Assembly (NCBI RefSeq): GCF_007665395.1
Contig: NZ_VDND01000002.1
Coordinates: 310,001 to 374,000 of the forward strand
Direction of reading: 5' to 3'
Length of the DNA: 64,000 nucleotides
Source: Pseudomonas oryzihabitans
Lineage (GTDB): Bacteria; Pseudomonadota; Gammaproteobacteria; Pseudomonadales; Pseudomonadaceae
In this document: one piece after another, positions 17,499 to 25,997 of the stretch
Layout of the letters: every line of letters begins with the position of its first letter
How positions within the stretch are numbered: position 1 is the first letter of the stretch
Notes under the pieces: model-generated
Seen by the model: the letters and a program-made list of their open reading frames with translations, nothing else
What the model was told of the DNA's origin: nothing
The model's database searches: none
Made by a program: the position numbers and the translations under genes

Positions 17499-18062
17499 TC
17501 AGCCGTCCTTGCGATAGCAGCTGGGCTTCCAGTAGTCCTTGAGCAACAGGTGCAAAGGTCCGCGCCAGCCGCGTTTGCGCAGCTGCCAGGCGATCAGTAC
17601 GTTCATGATGCCGTGACCCATCAGGAGCACCGAGCCATGCCGCTCGGCCAGCGCGATGAGCTGCTCGGCCGCCTGGCTGGCGCGCACCGAGGAGGAACCG
17701 ATGGACTCGGTGTGGGCCGCGAAACCGAGGAACCAGGCCGAGCGGAACAGCAGGCGCCAGGCCTTGACCGGTAGCCGTGGGGCGTCCAGCTCCAGGTAGG
17801 GCAGGTGCGCCTCGGCATAGACCTGGTCGGTCGGGCTGTCCGCATGACCGACGAGATATTCCAGCGACCGCACGCAGCGGCTGATCGGACTGCTCACCAC
17901 GGTCCCTGCCTCCTGCGCCAGTCGGCGCGTCGCTGCGGGCACCCGATCGCCTGGCACCGGGGCTTTCTGATAGCGGGCCACCCAGTCCTGCATTTCCCGC
18001 GGAGTGCAACGGGCCTTGCTGGAAAGGTCGGGTTTGCCGTGACGAACCAGGGTGATCTGCAT
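17499..18062 (-). CDS. Histidine phosphatase (phosphoglycerate-mutase-like) family protein
   Basis: Predicted phosphohydrolase of 187 residues with the catalytic LVRHGKP motif at the N-terminus (His8 being the phosphorylated residue) and a second core histidine in LLMGHGIMNVL. A serine/arginine core (VVSSPISRCVRSLEYL) supplies phosphate contacts. The start at 18062 is chosen because the RHG strand begins at residue 2; the open frame extends far upstream with unrelated sequence. The ribosome binding site is weak. It is convergent with the DUF1090 gene. Substrate unknown; SixA-, CobC- and GpmB-like roles are all possible. Confidence 0.88.
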   Translation of the reverse strand: MQITLVRHGKPDLSSKARCTPREMQDWVARYQKAPVPGDRVPAATRRLAQEAGTVVSSPISRCVRSLEYLVGHADSPTDQVYAEAHLPYLELDAPRLPVKAWRLLFRSAWFLGFAAHTESIGSSSVRASQAAEQLIALAERHGSVLLMGHGIMNVLIAWQLRKRGWRGPLHLLLKDYWKPSCYRKDG

Positions 18063-18331
18063 GGAGGAGGGCCTTGGAAAGATCTTCTCTAGACCGCGGC
18101 CACGACCGTTCGTCTCGCTTGGGTGTTCGCTGTGGGCTGATGGCAAAACGCCACTCATACATCTAGGCGTGCCGCTCGGCTCGTTTATCTGGTAGAAGGT
18201 GCCTGGGTTCACGAATCTGATATGACAACTGCGATGTAGAAGGCTGCAGCTAGCACGTGCGCCAGCCGAAGACCGCTCTCCCACCCTGCCCAGCGACCGC
18301 TCCAGGCATGTCCATTCAGGACCAGGAAGTT
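18063..18331. other. Divergent intergenic region before the FecR/OmpA/CHASE2 operon
   Basis: A 269-bp gap that must carry the promoters of the histidine phosphatase gene and the envelope-signalling operon. The part around 18205-18240 is the least GC-rich. AGGAAG at 18324-18329 is the ribosome binding site of the next gene. No repeat or clear promoter was found. Confidence 0.45.
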
Positions 18332-18778
18332 ATGAAGAAAGCGCTGTTCGCCTTGGCGTTGGTTGGACTGCAGTGGCTGGGCTCGCCCCTGGTCGCCGCC
18401 GAAGAGAGTCATGTGGCCCTGGTCAAGAGTGTCGCGGGTCAGGTACGGGTGGTGCGCCAGGCGGACACCTTCGTCGCCCAGGCCGGCACCACCCTGCAGG
18501 TGGCCGATCGCCTGCAGGCAGGGCCGGATTCCACCGCGGCCATCGTCTTTCTCGACGGCACCCTGCTCACCCTGGGCAGTGGCGCCGATGTGCAGGTGCG
18601 CGACTATCTGTTCGAGCCCAAGCGCAGTCAGTACGGTTTTTCGTTATTCCTGAGCAAGGGCTCGGCGATCTATGCTTCTGGCAAGATCGGCAAGGTCTCG
18701 CCGGACTCGGTGAAGATCGAAACCCCCTCCGCCACCATCGGGGTGCGCGGCACCCGCTTCCTGGTACAGGCCCAATGA
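18332..18778 (+). CDS. Secreted FecR-domain protein
   Basis: Periplasmic protein of 148 residues. A Sec signal peptide (cleavage near VAA-EE, residue 23) precedes one compact FecR domain: VALVKSVAGQVRVVR, then AGTTLQVADRLQAGPDST, and the family hallmark SATIGVRGTRFLV at the C-terminus. Unlike iron-signalling FecR it has no transmembrane anti-sigma part. The start at 18332 is set by AGGAAG and the signal peptide. Its TGA overlaps the ATG of the OmpA-lipoprotein gene, so the two are translationally coupled. Confidence 0.92.
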   Translation: MKKALFALALVGLQWLGSPLVAAEESHVALVKSVAGQVRVVRQADTFVAQAGTTLQVADRLQAGPDSTAAIVFLDGTLLTLGSGADVQVRDYLFEPKRSQYGFSLFLSKGSAIYASGKIGKVSPDSVKIETPSATIGVRGTRFLVQAQ

Positions 18779-19401
18779 GGCCTCTGGCTGCGTTCCGCTC
18801 CGCTCCCCGGGCACTGGCCGTGCTGCTGGCCAGCCTGGTGCTGCTCGGTGGCTGTGCCAGCCCGCCCCAGACCCGGGTGGTGTTGCTGCCCGACGAAGAT
18901 GGCCATGTCGGTGCCGTCTCGGTCGCCAGCTCCGCCGGGCGGCAGGCCATCGACCAGGGGTTCGCCGAGGTCACCGTGGCGCAACCCGGCCAGGCGCCGA
19001 CGCCGGCGCAGCCGGTGGATCAGCCGGCCTTCGCGCAGCAGCATCGCCAGGTGCTCGCGGCCCAGCCGTCGCCACCCAGGACCTTCATCCTCAATTTCCT
19101 CTCCGACAGCATGGAGTTGACCCCGCAGTCGAAGGCGCTCCTGCCGCAGGTGCTGGAGACGGCGCGCCAGCGCATGCCGACCGAGATTTCGGTATTCGGC
19201 CACGCCGATGCCTCCGGTACCCCCTCCTACAACCTCGACCTCTCGGCCCAGCGGGCCCGCAAGGTCGCCGGTCTGCTGCAGCGACTCGACCCCAAGCTGG
19301 TCATCAACGTCGAGTTCTTCGGCGACACGGTGCCGCTGCTGCCGTCCCGTCCCGGAAAGTCCGAGCCGCGCAATCGCCGCGCTGAAATCCTGATCCTCTA
19401 G
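18775..19401 (+). CDS. OmpA-domain lipoprotein
   Basis: Outer-membrane lipoprotein of 208 residues that probably anchors to peptidoglycan. The signal peptide ends in the lipobox LLGGC (Cys27). After a Pro/Gln-rich linker, residues about 100-208 form an OmpA C-terminal-like domain: a VFGHADASGTPSYNLDLS block, then QRARKVAGLLQ and a terminal NRRAEI. The start overlaps the FecR gene as ATGA. The cyclic-di-GMP gene follows after 10 bp. Together they suggest an envelope sensing unit. Confidence 0.92.
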   Translation: MRPLAAFRSAPRALAVLLASLVLLGGCASPPQTRVVLLPDEDGHVGAVSVASSAGRQAIDQGFAEVTVAQPGQAPTPAQPVDQPAFAQQHRQVLAAQPSPPRTFILNFLSDSMELTPQSKALLPQVLETARQRMPTEISVFGHADASGTPSYNLDLSAQRARKVAGLLQRLDPKLVINVEFFGDTVPLLPSRPGKSEPRNRRAEILIL

Positions 19402-19411
19402 AGCTCGGTGC

Positions 19412-21409
19412 ATGAAGCCCATTGCCTGCGTGCTGCGCCGCCGAGCGTCCTGGATGTTCCTGGTGAGCCTGGGGCTTGCCCTGATCTTCGGCCTCGGCGC
19501 CTGGCAGCAGTGGGCGCCCCTGCAGGCGCTCGACCGCCTGGCCTACGATCAGCTCAGCCGCCTGGCGGCGACGGACGAGGAGGCCAGCGGCGTCGAGGTG
19601 GTCAGCATCGACGAAGCCAGCCTGGCCGCCCTCGGCCAGTGGCCCTGGCCACGGTATCGGGTGGCCCAGTTGCTCGCGCGCATCGCCGAGGCCGAGCCGG
19701 CCGCCATCGCCGTCGATGTGCTGTTCAGCGAAGCCGACCGCACCTCGCTGAAGGCCTTGCAGCAGAGTTTCAAGCACGACTTCGGCGTGGAGCTGCAGGT
19801 GTCCGGCGTTCCCGAGGACTTGCAGGACAACGACGGCTACCTCGGCTACGTCATGGGCCAGGTGGGCGCCGTCGGGGCCCGCTTCTTCTTCCTCGACCAG
19901 CAACCCGTGGTCGGCGGCGGCCTGCGGCCCGGGATAGGTTTCACCGGCGCGCTGGACGCGCTCAGCCCGCCCGAGGCCAGCGGGGCCCTGGACAGCGTCG
20001 CGCCGATCGCCAGCCAGACGCGTTTCAGTGGCTTCATCAACAGCCAGCGCGACAGCGATGGCGTGGTACGGCGGGTCCCGCTGCTGCTGCAGCACCGCGG
20101 TATCCTGCACCCGAGTCTGGCGCTGGCGGCCACCCTGCGCGCCCTCGGACTCACCCAGGCCGAGGTGGAAACGGGCTTCGTCGGTCCGACCCTGCGGCTC
20201 GGCGATCGCCGCCTGCCGCTCGACCACCAGGGCCAGGCGCTGTTACGCCTCCATGCCAGGGCCGAACGCTATCCCGAGGTCTCGGCGCTGGCGGTGCTGA
20301 GCGGCACGGTGGCTCCCGCGGCGCTGAGGGGCAAGGTGGTCTTCGTCGGGGTGTCCGCCGCGGGTTTCAACGACCTGCACGCCACCGCCCTGGGCCAGAC
20401 CTTTGCCGGAGTGCGGCTGCAGGCGGCGCTGGCGCAAGACCTGCTCGACGGTACCCTGGTGCGGATCCCTGCATTCGCCGGCCCGCTGCAGGCACTGCTG
20501 TGCCTGGTCGGGGGGCTGCTGTTGTCCGCGGGCTTCTTCTTCAACCGCAGTCAGCGGCGTTTCGCGCTGTTGGCGGGCAGCCTGATCGTGCTGCCGCAAT
20601 TGCTCGCCGCCTGGCTGTTCGTGCGCGCCAACCTCTTCCTGCCGCTGGCCGCGCCGCTGACGCTGGTGGTACTGCTTTCGGGCCTCGCGCTGGTAACCCG
20701 GAGCGTCGTCGCGCGGCGCCACGAGCAGCGCTGGCGCCGCCAACTGGAGCGCTCGCGACAGGTCACCATCGAGTCCATGGCTGCGGTCGCCGAAACGCGC
20801 GACCCGGAGACCGGTGCCCATATCAAGCGCACCCAATACTATGTCCGCGCCATCGCCGAACAGCTGCGCCGCAGCGGTCAGGCGCCGGAGCTGCTCACCC
20901 CGGATTTCATCCAGTTGCTGTTCCTGTCCGCGCCGCTGCACGACATCGGCAAGGTCGGGGTACCGGACGCCATCCTGCTCAAGCCGGGACGCCTCACGCC
21001 GGATGAGATGGCGGTAATGCAGCGCCATGCCGAATTCGGCCGCCAGATCATCCTCAGCACCGCCAGCCATCTGGAAGAGGACAACTTCCTGGCCCTGGCC
21101 GCCGACATCGCCAGCACCCACCACGAGAAGTGGGACGGCACGGGCTATCCGAATGGCCTGGCCGGTACCGACATCCCCCTGGCGGGGCGGATCATGGCGG
21201 TGGCCGACATCTACGATGCCCTGATCAGCCGCCGCTGCTACAAGGAGCCCTTCAGCCACGAGCATTCGCTGGGACTGATGCGCGACATGCGCGGCAGCAC
21301 CTTCGATCCCCTGGTGCTGGATGCCTTCCTGACCATCGAGCCGCAGATCCTGGCCATCGCCCAGCGCTTCCACGACGAAGGCGCCGGCGGCTCGCGGCGC
21401 CTGGCCTGA
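19412..21409 (+). CDS. CHASE2 sensor with HD-GYP cyclic-di-GMP phosphodiesterase domain
   Basis: Membrane signalling protein of 665 residues. An N-terminal membrane segment (about 14-32) is followed by a periplasmic CHASE2 sensor (about 35-345), three membrane segments (about 355-377, 382-404, 410-430), a short coiled linker and an HD-GYP domain (about 455-655). The catalytic HD pair is H510-D511 in APLHDIGK, and the GYP motif is intact at 578-580 in HHEKWDGTGYPNG. It should therefore degrade c-di-GMP. CHASE2 is more often joined to cyclase or kinase domains. It is the third gene of the operon with the FecR and OmpA proteins. The ribosome binding site is weak. Confidence 0.93.
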   Translation: MKPIACVLRRRASWMFLVSLGLALIFGLGAWQQWAPLQALDRLAYDQLSRLAATDEEASGVEVVSIDEASLAALGQWPWPRYRVAQLLARIAEAEPAAIAVDVLFSEADRTSLKALQQSFKHDFGVELQVSGVPEDLQDNDGYLGYVMGQVGAVGARFFFLDQQPVVGGGLRPGIGFTGALDALSPPEASGALDSVAPIASQTRFSGFINSQRDSDGVVRRVPLLLQHRGILHPSLALAATLRALGLTQAEVETGFVGPTLRLGDRRLPLDHQGQALLRLHARAERYPEVSALAVLSGTVAPAALRGKVVFVGVSAAGFNDLHATALGQTFAGVRLQAALAQDLLDGTLVRIPAFAGPLQALLCLVGGLLLSAGFFFNRSQRRFALLAGSLIVLPQLLAAWLFVRANLFLPLAAPLTLVVLLSGLALVTRSVVARRHEQRWRRQLERSRQVTIESMAAVAETRDPETGAHIKRTQYYVRAIAEQLRRSGQAPELLTPDFIQLLFLSAPLHDIGKVGVPDAILLKPGRLTPDEMAVMQRHAEFGRQIILSTASHLEEDNFLALAADIASTHHEKWDGTGYPNGLAGTDIPLAGRIMAVADIYDALISRRCYKEPFSHEHSLGLMRDMRGSTFDPLVLDAFLTIEPQILAIAQRFHDEGAGGSRRLA

Positions 21410-21678
21410 TCGCCGGCTAGAAACGGTAGCGTCGGCAGGATGTCGAGTAAGACCCTCGCGCAGCGCCTTTCCTGGACGCCAGGCTCATTCGTCTGTCCAT
21501 TCCGCTCGCCGGCAGACGTCGAGCGATACCTTGGCGGTCTCTTCGCACCTTGACCATCCGCTGGTCTTCGAAACATTTGCTTGAAAATATCGCCTGAGCG
21601 GCGATGGAAGGCCTATGGCTGGAAATCCTCGTCCTTGAGCGGTTGAGCAGGGCAGAAGCATTACCTGATGTCACTTAT

Positions 21679-21697
21679 GATATTAATTTGCATTTAC
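21679..21697. promoter_or_regulatory. Candidate Fur box upstream of the siderophore receptor gene
   Basis: GATATTAATTTGCATTTAC agrees with 12 of 19 positions of the Fur consensus by hand alignment, and lies in the only strongly AT-rich patch of the 421-bp gap 21410-21830. The rest of that gap shows no gene I can support. It lies about 135 bases before the receptor start. Regulation by Fur is inferred from the match and from the gene's likely role. Confidence 0.5.
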
Positions 21698-21830
21698 AGG
21701 CGCATCTGAGTTGCATAGCCTGCGTCCCGCCGCGCAAGACGGCATCGGGCATCGGTCCCTGGAGACACTCCAGAGAGTCCTTACGTGGGGTACGGACGGG
21801 TCGGTGTCTCCCTAGAGGACGACCAACGAC

Positions 21831-24236
21831 ATGCAGAGCTTCTCCCTTCGCCTTCTCGCGCTTTCCGTTTCCCTGGGCGTGGCGGCCCTGGCCCAGGCCG
21901 CGCCCGTGTCGCTGGCGCAGCCGGCCCAGCCGCTGGCCACCGCCCTGCAGAGCTTCGCCCAGGCCAGCGGCCTGCAGGTCAACTACGATCCGGCGACCCT
22001 GGTGGGCAAGCGCGCCCCGGCGCTGGCGGGTCGCCTGGAGCCGGAGGTCGCCCTGCAGCGCCTGCTGGCCGGCAGTGGACTGGCGGCGTCGATCACCGGC
22101 GCGGTCGCCACCATCGCCCCGGTGGCGACCCAGGCGAGTAGCGGCAGCGTGGCCCTGGACGCCACCACCATCACCGCCGACGATGGCTCCCTGGCCGGTC
22201 GCGCCACCACCGAAGGCACGCGCTCCTACACCACCGGGGCGATGAGCACCTCCACCGGCCTGCCCCTGTCGATCCGCGAGACGCCCCAGTCGGTGAGCGT
22301 CATCACCCGGCAGCGCATGGAAGACCAGGGCATGACCGACCTCAACGACGTGGTGCGCTATGCCCCAGGGGTGACGCTGAACAAGTTTGGCGGCGATCGT
22401 CAGGAATTTCTCTCGCGTGGCTTCCGTATCGACAACGTCATGTACGACGGCCTGCCCACCACCGCCGGGACCTTCACCCTCGACACCCTGTCCTCGGCCG
22501 ACCTGTCCATCTACGACCGCGTCGAGGTGGTGCGTGGCGCCACCGGCCTGATGACCGGCGCCGGCGATCCTTCGGCCACCCTGAACCTGGTGCGCAAGCG
22601 GCCGACCGCCTTCCCCCAGGTCAGCGTCACCACCAGCGCCGGCAGCTGGGACCGCTACCGCACCGAGGTCGACGCCTCCAATAAGCTGAATGAGGCTGGT
22701 ACCCTGCGTGGCCGCGCGGTCGCCGCCTACGAAGATGGCAACAGCTTCCAGGACGTACGCGAGCGCAAGCGGCAGACCTTCTACGGGGTATTCGAAGCCG
22801 ATCTCAGCGATTCCACCACCTGGACCATCGGTGCGTCCAAGCAGCGCGAGGACAAGACCTCCGACTGGGGCAGCCTGCCCAGTGGCCCCAACGGCGAAGA
22901 CCTGCACCTGTCGCGCTCCACCTTCCTGAGCGGCGACTGGTCATACTGGGATCAGGACAACTACACCCTGTTCTCCGACATCACCCATACCTTCGACAAT
23001 GGTTGGAAGGCCAAGCTGGCGGCCCAAAAGTCGTGGGCTGAATCTGATACCTTTTCTAACTATGTGACGGCCTATCCCTATACGGCTGTCATTGATCTAG
23101 GAACCGCTTCAGGCGCTTATGTGACCGATGTTGATCAAACCAACGTAGACTTCTCGTTAACTGGCCCCATTACCTTGCTGGGGCGTGAGCATGAGGCAAT
23201 GGCTGGTCTCAGTCGGCGCGAAGACAAGTTTTATCAACGTGGCGGGTACTCCGATGTTACCCCGGTCGACATCTACAGCTTTCGGCCTGGCAGCGTAGTG
23301 AAACCGGACAAAAGCAGCCTTTCACCTTATGCCAGCAAGAACACCACTACAGAGGAGGCTGTATACGCCGCGGCGCGTTTTAATCCAATCGATCCACTGC
23401 ACGTCATCATTGGCGGCCGGATAAGCTGGTTTGATTACTCGGGGTATATCGCAGGTAGCAATTACAAGACTGATACCGACTACAAAGCGACACGCGAAGC
23501 CACCCCCTATGCCGGCATTATCTACGACCTGAACGACACCTATTCGGTCTATGCTAGCTATACCGGGATCTTCAAGCCGCAGAGCGAACAGGGTAGTGGA
23601 GGCTCTGTGCTGGCGCCTACGAAGGGCAAAAGCTACGAAGTAGGCGTAAAGGGTGCTTATCTCGATGGTGCATTGAACGCCTCCGTCGCACTGTTCGAAA
23701 CTATCCAGGAAGGCCGAGCCTATGAGCTGACGCCTCAACCGCAAGAGTGTCAAATGCAGAGTCGTACCTGTTATGACTCCGCTGGCGAAGTCCGCAGTCG
23801 TGGCATTGACGCGGAAATATCTGGCCAGCTTGCACCTAATTGGCAAGCGTCCGCAGCCTATACTTTGGTACTGAGCGAATTTACGAAGGACGTCACCTAC
23901 GAAGACCGCCGCTTCGCACCTGAACAACCCAAGCACCTGTTCAAGGCCGCCACCAGCTACCAACTGACTGGAAACTTGAGCAAATGGCGCGTCGGCGCTG
24001 ATTTGCTGGCACAGAGTGATACCTTCAAGCGCGTAGGTAATGGGGAGGCTACACAGGATAGCTACTCGGTAGTTGGTCTGATGGCGGGATATCGCTTCAA
24101 TGACCATTGGGATGGCCGCGTCAATTTCAATAACGTCTTTGATGAAAGATACTGGCAAGGTCTTTCTAACGGGACTGGCATGGGCACCTACGGCGACCCC
24201 CGCAACGTCATGCTCAGTCTGAAGTGGACCCTCTGA
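21831..24236 (+). CDS. TonB-dependent siderophore receptor with N-terminal signalling domain
   Basis: Outer-membrane ferric-siderophore transporter of 801 residues. A signal peptide (cleavage near AQA-AP, residue 23) precedes an STN signalling domain (about 30-100), a plug (RETPQSVSVITRQRM at about 145-160) and a beta-barrel. The STN domain implies it can talk to a FecR/sigma-factor pair, but none adjoins it. Codon use changes sharply near 23025: hand counts give 72% GC for 22441-22500 and 22861-22920, against 42% for 23041-23100 and 40% for 24121-24180. This suggests that the extracellular barrel part came by recombination. The last residue is Leu in KWTL, where Phe is usual. The siderophore is unknown. 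Confidence 0.93.
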   Translation: MQSFSLRLLALSVSLGVAALAQAAPVSLAQPAQPLATALQSFAQASGLQVNYDPATLVGKRAPALAGRLEPEVALQRLLAGSGLAASITGAVATIAPVATQASSGSVALDATTITADDGSLAGRATTEGTRSYTTGAMSTSTGLPLSIRETPQSVSVITRQRMEDQGMTDLNDVVRYAPGVTLNKFGGDRQEFLSRGFRIDNVMYDGLPTTAGTFTLDTLSSADLSIYDRVEVVRGATGLMTGAGDPSATLNLVRKRPTAFPQVSVTTSAGSWDRYRTEVDASNKLNEAGTLRGRAVAAYEDGNSFQDVRERKRQTFYGVFEADLSDSTTWTIGASKQREDKTSDWGSLPSGPNGEDLHLSRSTFLSGDWSYWDQDNYTLFSDITHTFDNGWKAKLAAQKSWAESDTFSNYVTAYPYTAVIDLGTASGAYVTDVDQTNVDFSLTGPITLLGREHEAMAGLSRREDKFYQRGGYSDVTPVDIYSFRPGSVVKPDKSSLSPYASKNTTTEEAVYAAARFNPIDPLHVIIGGRISWFDYSGYIAGSNYKTDTDYKATREATPYAGIIYDLNDTYSVYASYTGIFKPQSEQGSGGSVLAPTKGKSYEVGVKGAYLDGALNASVALFETIQEGRAYELTPQPQECQMQSRTCYDSAGEVRSRGIDAEISGQLAPNWQASAAYTLVLSEFTKDVTYEDRRFAPEQPKHLFKAATSYQLTGNLSKWRVGADLLAQSDTFKRVGNGEATQDSYSVVGLMAGYRFNDHWDGRVNFNNVFDERYWQGLSNGTGMGTYGDPRNVMLSLKWTL

Positions 24237-24328
24237 TCGTGCTGCCGACCTAGGCGAGACTCGCTGCGCCCTTGTCCGCGCCCGCGGACCTGGGCGAAGC
24301 TGGGGACTTCCGCGAAGGAGTGCCGCCC

Positions 24329-24829
24329 ATGTCCAGCCCGCTCGTCCACCTGGAACGCTACGCCGACCGCCATGCCGAGGGCCTCGCTGCCCTCTATGGC
24401 GATCCGGTCGTGGCCCGTCAGGTGCTGCAGTTGCCCTACCAGACCGCCGAGCAATGGCGGCAACGTCTTAACGGCGAACGCGAAGGTCGGATAGGGCTGG
24501 TCGCCCTGCAGCAGGGGCGGGTGGTGGGCAGCGCCAGTCTCGAACAGCACCAGCGCATTCGCCGCCAGCACTGCGGTGCCCTCGGCATGGGCGTCGCCCG
24601 GGATTGCCAGGGGCAGGGCATAGGTACCCAGCTGCTGACGGCGCTGCTCGACCTCGCCGACAACTGGATGAACCTGCAGCGGGTCGAGCTGACCGTCTTC
24701 AGCGACAACGAGCCAGCCCTAGCGCTTTATCGCAAGCTGGGTTTCGAAGAAGAAGGGCTGCTGCGGCGCTATGCCCTGCGCGATGGAGTCTTCGTCGACG
24801 CCTACAGCATGGCGCGCTTCAAACCCTGA
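24329..24829 (+). CDS. GNAT N-acetyltransferase, YhhY-like
   Basis: Acetyl-CoA-dependent acetyltransferase of 166 residues. The acetyl-CoA loop is GVARDCQGQGIGTQLL, followed by VELTVFSDNEPALALYRKLGF, a near-diagnostic GNAT motif B. The C-terminal YALRDGVFVDAYSMARF closely matches E. coli YhhY as I remember it, an amino-acid N-acetyltransferase. AAGGAG lies nine bases before the ATG at 24329, which is preferred to an in-frame start at 24272. Normal GC content resumes here after the AT-rich end of the receptor gene. Confidence 0.9.
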   Translation: MSSPLVHLERYADRHAEGLAALYGDPVVARQVLQLPYQTAEQWRQRLNGEREGRIGLVALQQGRVVGSASLEQHQRIRRQHCGALGMGVARDCQGQGIGTQLLTALLDLADNWMNLQRVELTVFSDNEPALALYRKLGFEEEGLLRRYALRDGVFVDAYSMARFKP

Positions 24830-24836
24830 TCGAGGT

Positions 24837-24886
24837 GTATGAAAGTAACTTGAGTTCATCACAAGAAACCTGAGTTTGTTTCATGC
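24837..24886. promoter_or_regulatory. AT-rich dyad upstream of the MetE-N gene
   Basis: An imperfect inverted repeat, GTATGAAAGTAACT (24837-24850) and AGTTTGTTTCATGC (24873-24886), with 11 of 14 positions symmetric, lies in a distinctly AT-rich patch. It is a plausible operator or promoter for the MetE-N gene starting 46 bases later. I cannot tie it to MetR or another regulator. Confidence 0.45.
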
Positions 24887-24904
24887 GCTGTGCGCGACGA
24901 CAAT

Positions 24905-24924
24905 CTCCACCCTGTCAGGTGGAG
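24905..24924 (+). promoter_or_regulatory. Hairpin covering the ribosome binding site of the MetE-N gene
   Basis: CTCCACC (24905-24911) pairs perfectly with GGTGGAG (24918-24924) around a six-base loop. The right arm contains most of the Shine-Dalgarno GGAGG (24921-24925) for the ATG at 24932. Such a stem would hide the site in the mRNA and could act as a translational switch. Seen by base pairing; the regulatory role is inference. Confidence 0.5.
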
Positions 24925-24931
24925 GTGTGCA

Positions 24932-25996
24932 ATGGTCAAGATTCATTCCCAGGGTTCCGCATGGCGCGAGCAACAGGGTGACGCGTCCCTGGCGACAATA
25001 GCGTCTCTCGACGCTTGCGACCGGGCCGCCCTGATCGCCCAGGGACGCCAGCAGCGTCAGCAGGCGTGGCGCGCCCAGCAGGCCGCGGGTTGTGAGTGGC
25101 TCGCGGTAGGCGACTTCGGCTGGGGCGATCGGGTTCTGGCGCATTCGTATCTGGTCGGCGCCGCCGCTCGGACCGAGGCGGCAGACGCTCAGGTATTCGC
25201 CGGCCCCTGTCAGGTCCCGGTATTCACCGCGGACCAGTCCTTTGCCATCGGCTGGGAGCAGCTGTTCGAGGAGGTCGCCGAGGCCCAGGCGCTCGGTCTG
25301 GTGGTCAAGCCGGTGATCCTCGGACCCCTGAGCTATCTATGGCTCGGTCGCTCACTCGATCCGGCCTTCGACCGCCTCGAACTGCTGGAAGCGTTGCTGC
25401 CGGTCTATGGCGAGATCTTCGCGCGCCTGGCCGCCCAGGGCGTGGAGTGGATCCAGCTCGACGAGCCACTGCTGACGCTGGAACTGCCGCTGGCCTGGCG
25501 TACCGCCTTCGAAAGGGCCTACAACCTGCTGCAACGCGAGCCGCTGAAGAAGCTGCTGGGCGTGCGTCAGGGTGAATTGCTCGACAACCTGGGGCTGGCT
25601 GCCGGTTTGCCGGTGGAGGGGCTACATGTCGACTGGCCGCGGTCGGTCCAGGCCCAGCAGGGTCTGCTCGATCGGCTGCCGGCCTACAAGACGCTGTCGC
25701 TGGGTCTGGTGGAAGACACCGAAGCTGGGCAAATCGGTCAGCAGCGGCGGCTGCAATTCGCTCGTCAAGTCGGCGAGCGCCTGCCGGAACGCCTCTGGCT
25801 GTCGCCCGTGGCCTTTTCCGGAGCTGCCGACACGGCCCAGGCCGCGGCACTGACGGCCGAATTCAGCACGCTGGTGCGAACCGCTCGCCAGGCCGGGGTG
25901 GATACGCCGCCAGCGCCCAGGGAACAGCCCTGGTCGGCGATCGAAGCGGCCCTGGCCAAGCTGGGCGCCGCCCAGTCCGGTCTGGTGTCGTCCTGA
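24932..25996 (+). CDS. Stand-alone MetE N-terminal domain protein
   Basis: Protein of 354 residues matching only the N-terminal half of cobalamin-independent methionine synthase (about 750 residues in full). Recognisable blocks are LLAVGDF-like EWLAVGDFGWGDRVL, GPLSYLWLGRS, and VEWIQLDEPLLTLELPLAW. The C-terminal catalytic domain, which carries the zinc ligands (His, two Cys) and binds homocysteine, is absent and is not encoded nearby. The N-domain is complete at both ends, so this looks like a genuine single-domain protein rather than a random break. GGAGG precedes the start. It may need a separate catalytic partner or have another role. Confidence 0.88.
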   Translation: MVKIHSQGSAWREQQGDASLATIASLDACDRAALIAQGRQQRQQAWRAQQAAGCEWLAVGDFGWGDRVLAHSYLVGAAARTEAADAQVFAGPCQVPVFTADQSFAIGWEQLFEEVAEAQALGLVVKPVILGPLSYLWLGRSLDPAFDRLELLEALLPVYGEIFARLAAQGVEWIQLDEPLLTLELPLAWRTAFERAYNLLQREPLKKLLGVRQGELLDNLGLAAGLPVEGLHVDWPRSVQAQQGLLDRLPAYKTLSLGLVEDTEAGQIGQQRRLQFARQVGERLPERLWLSPVAFSGAADTAQAAALTAEFSTLVRTARQAGVDTPPAPREQPWSAIEAALAKLGAAQSGLVSS

Positions 25997-25997
25997 A

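Noticed and set aside
21417..21674. 85-codon minus-strand frame in the gap before the receptor gene
   Set aside because: No signal peptide, domain or ribosome binding site; overlaps the likely promoter region.
23322..24158. 278-codon minus-strand frame inside the AT-richer part of the receptor gene
   Set aside because: The receptor frame continues intact with barrel features; the antisense frame has no ribosome binding site or domain.
24932..25996. MetE-N gene as a frameshifted or degraded full metE
   Set aside because: No remnant of the C-terminal domain in any frame downstream, and the N-domain is intact with a clean stop.
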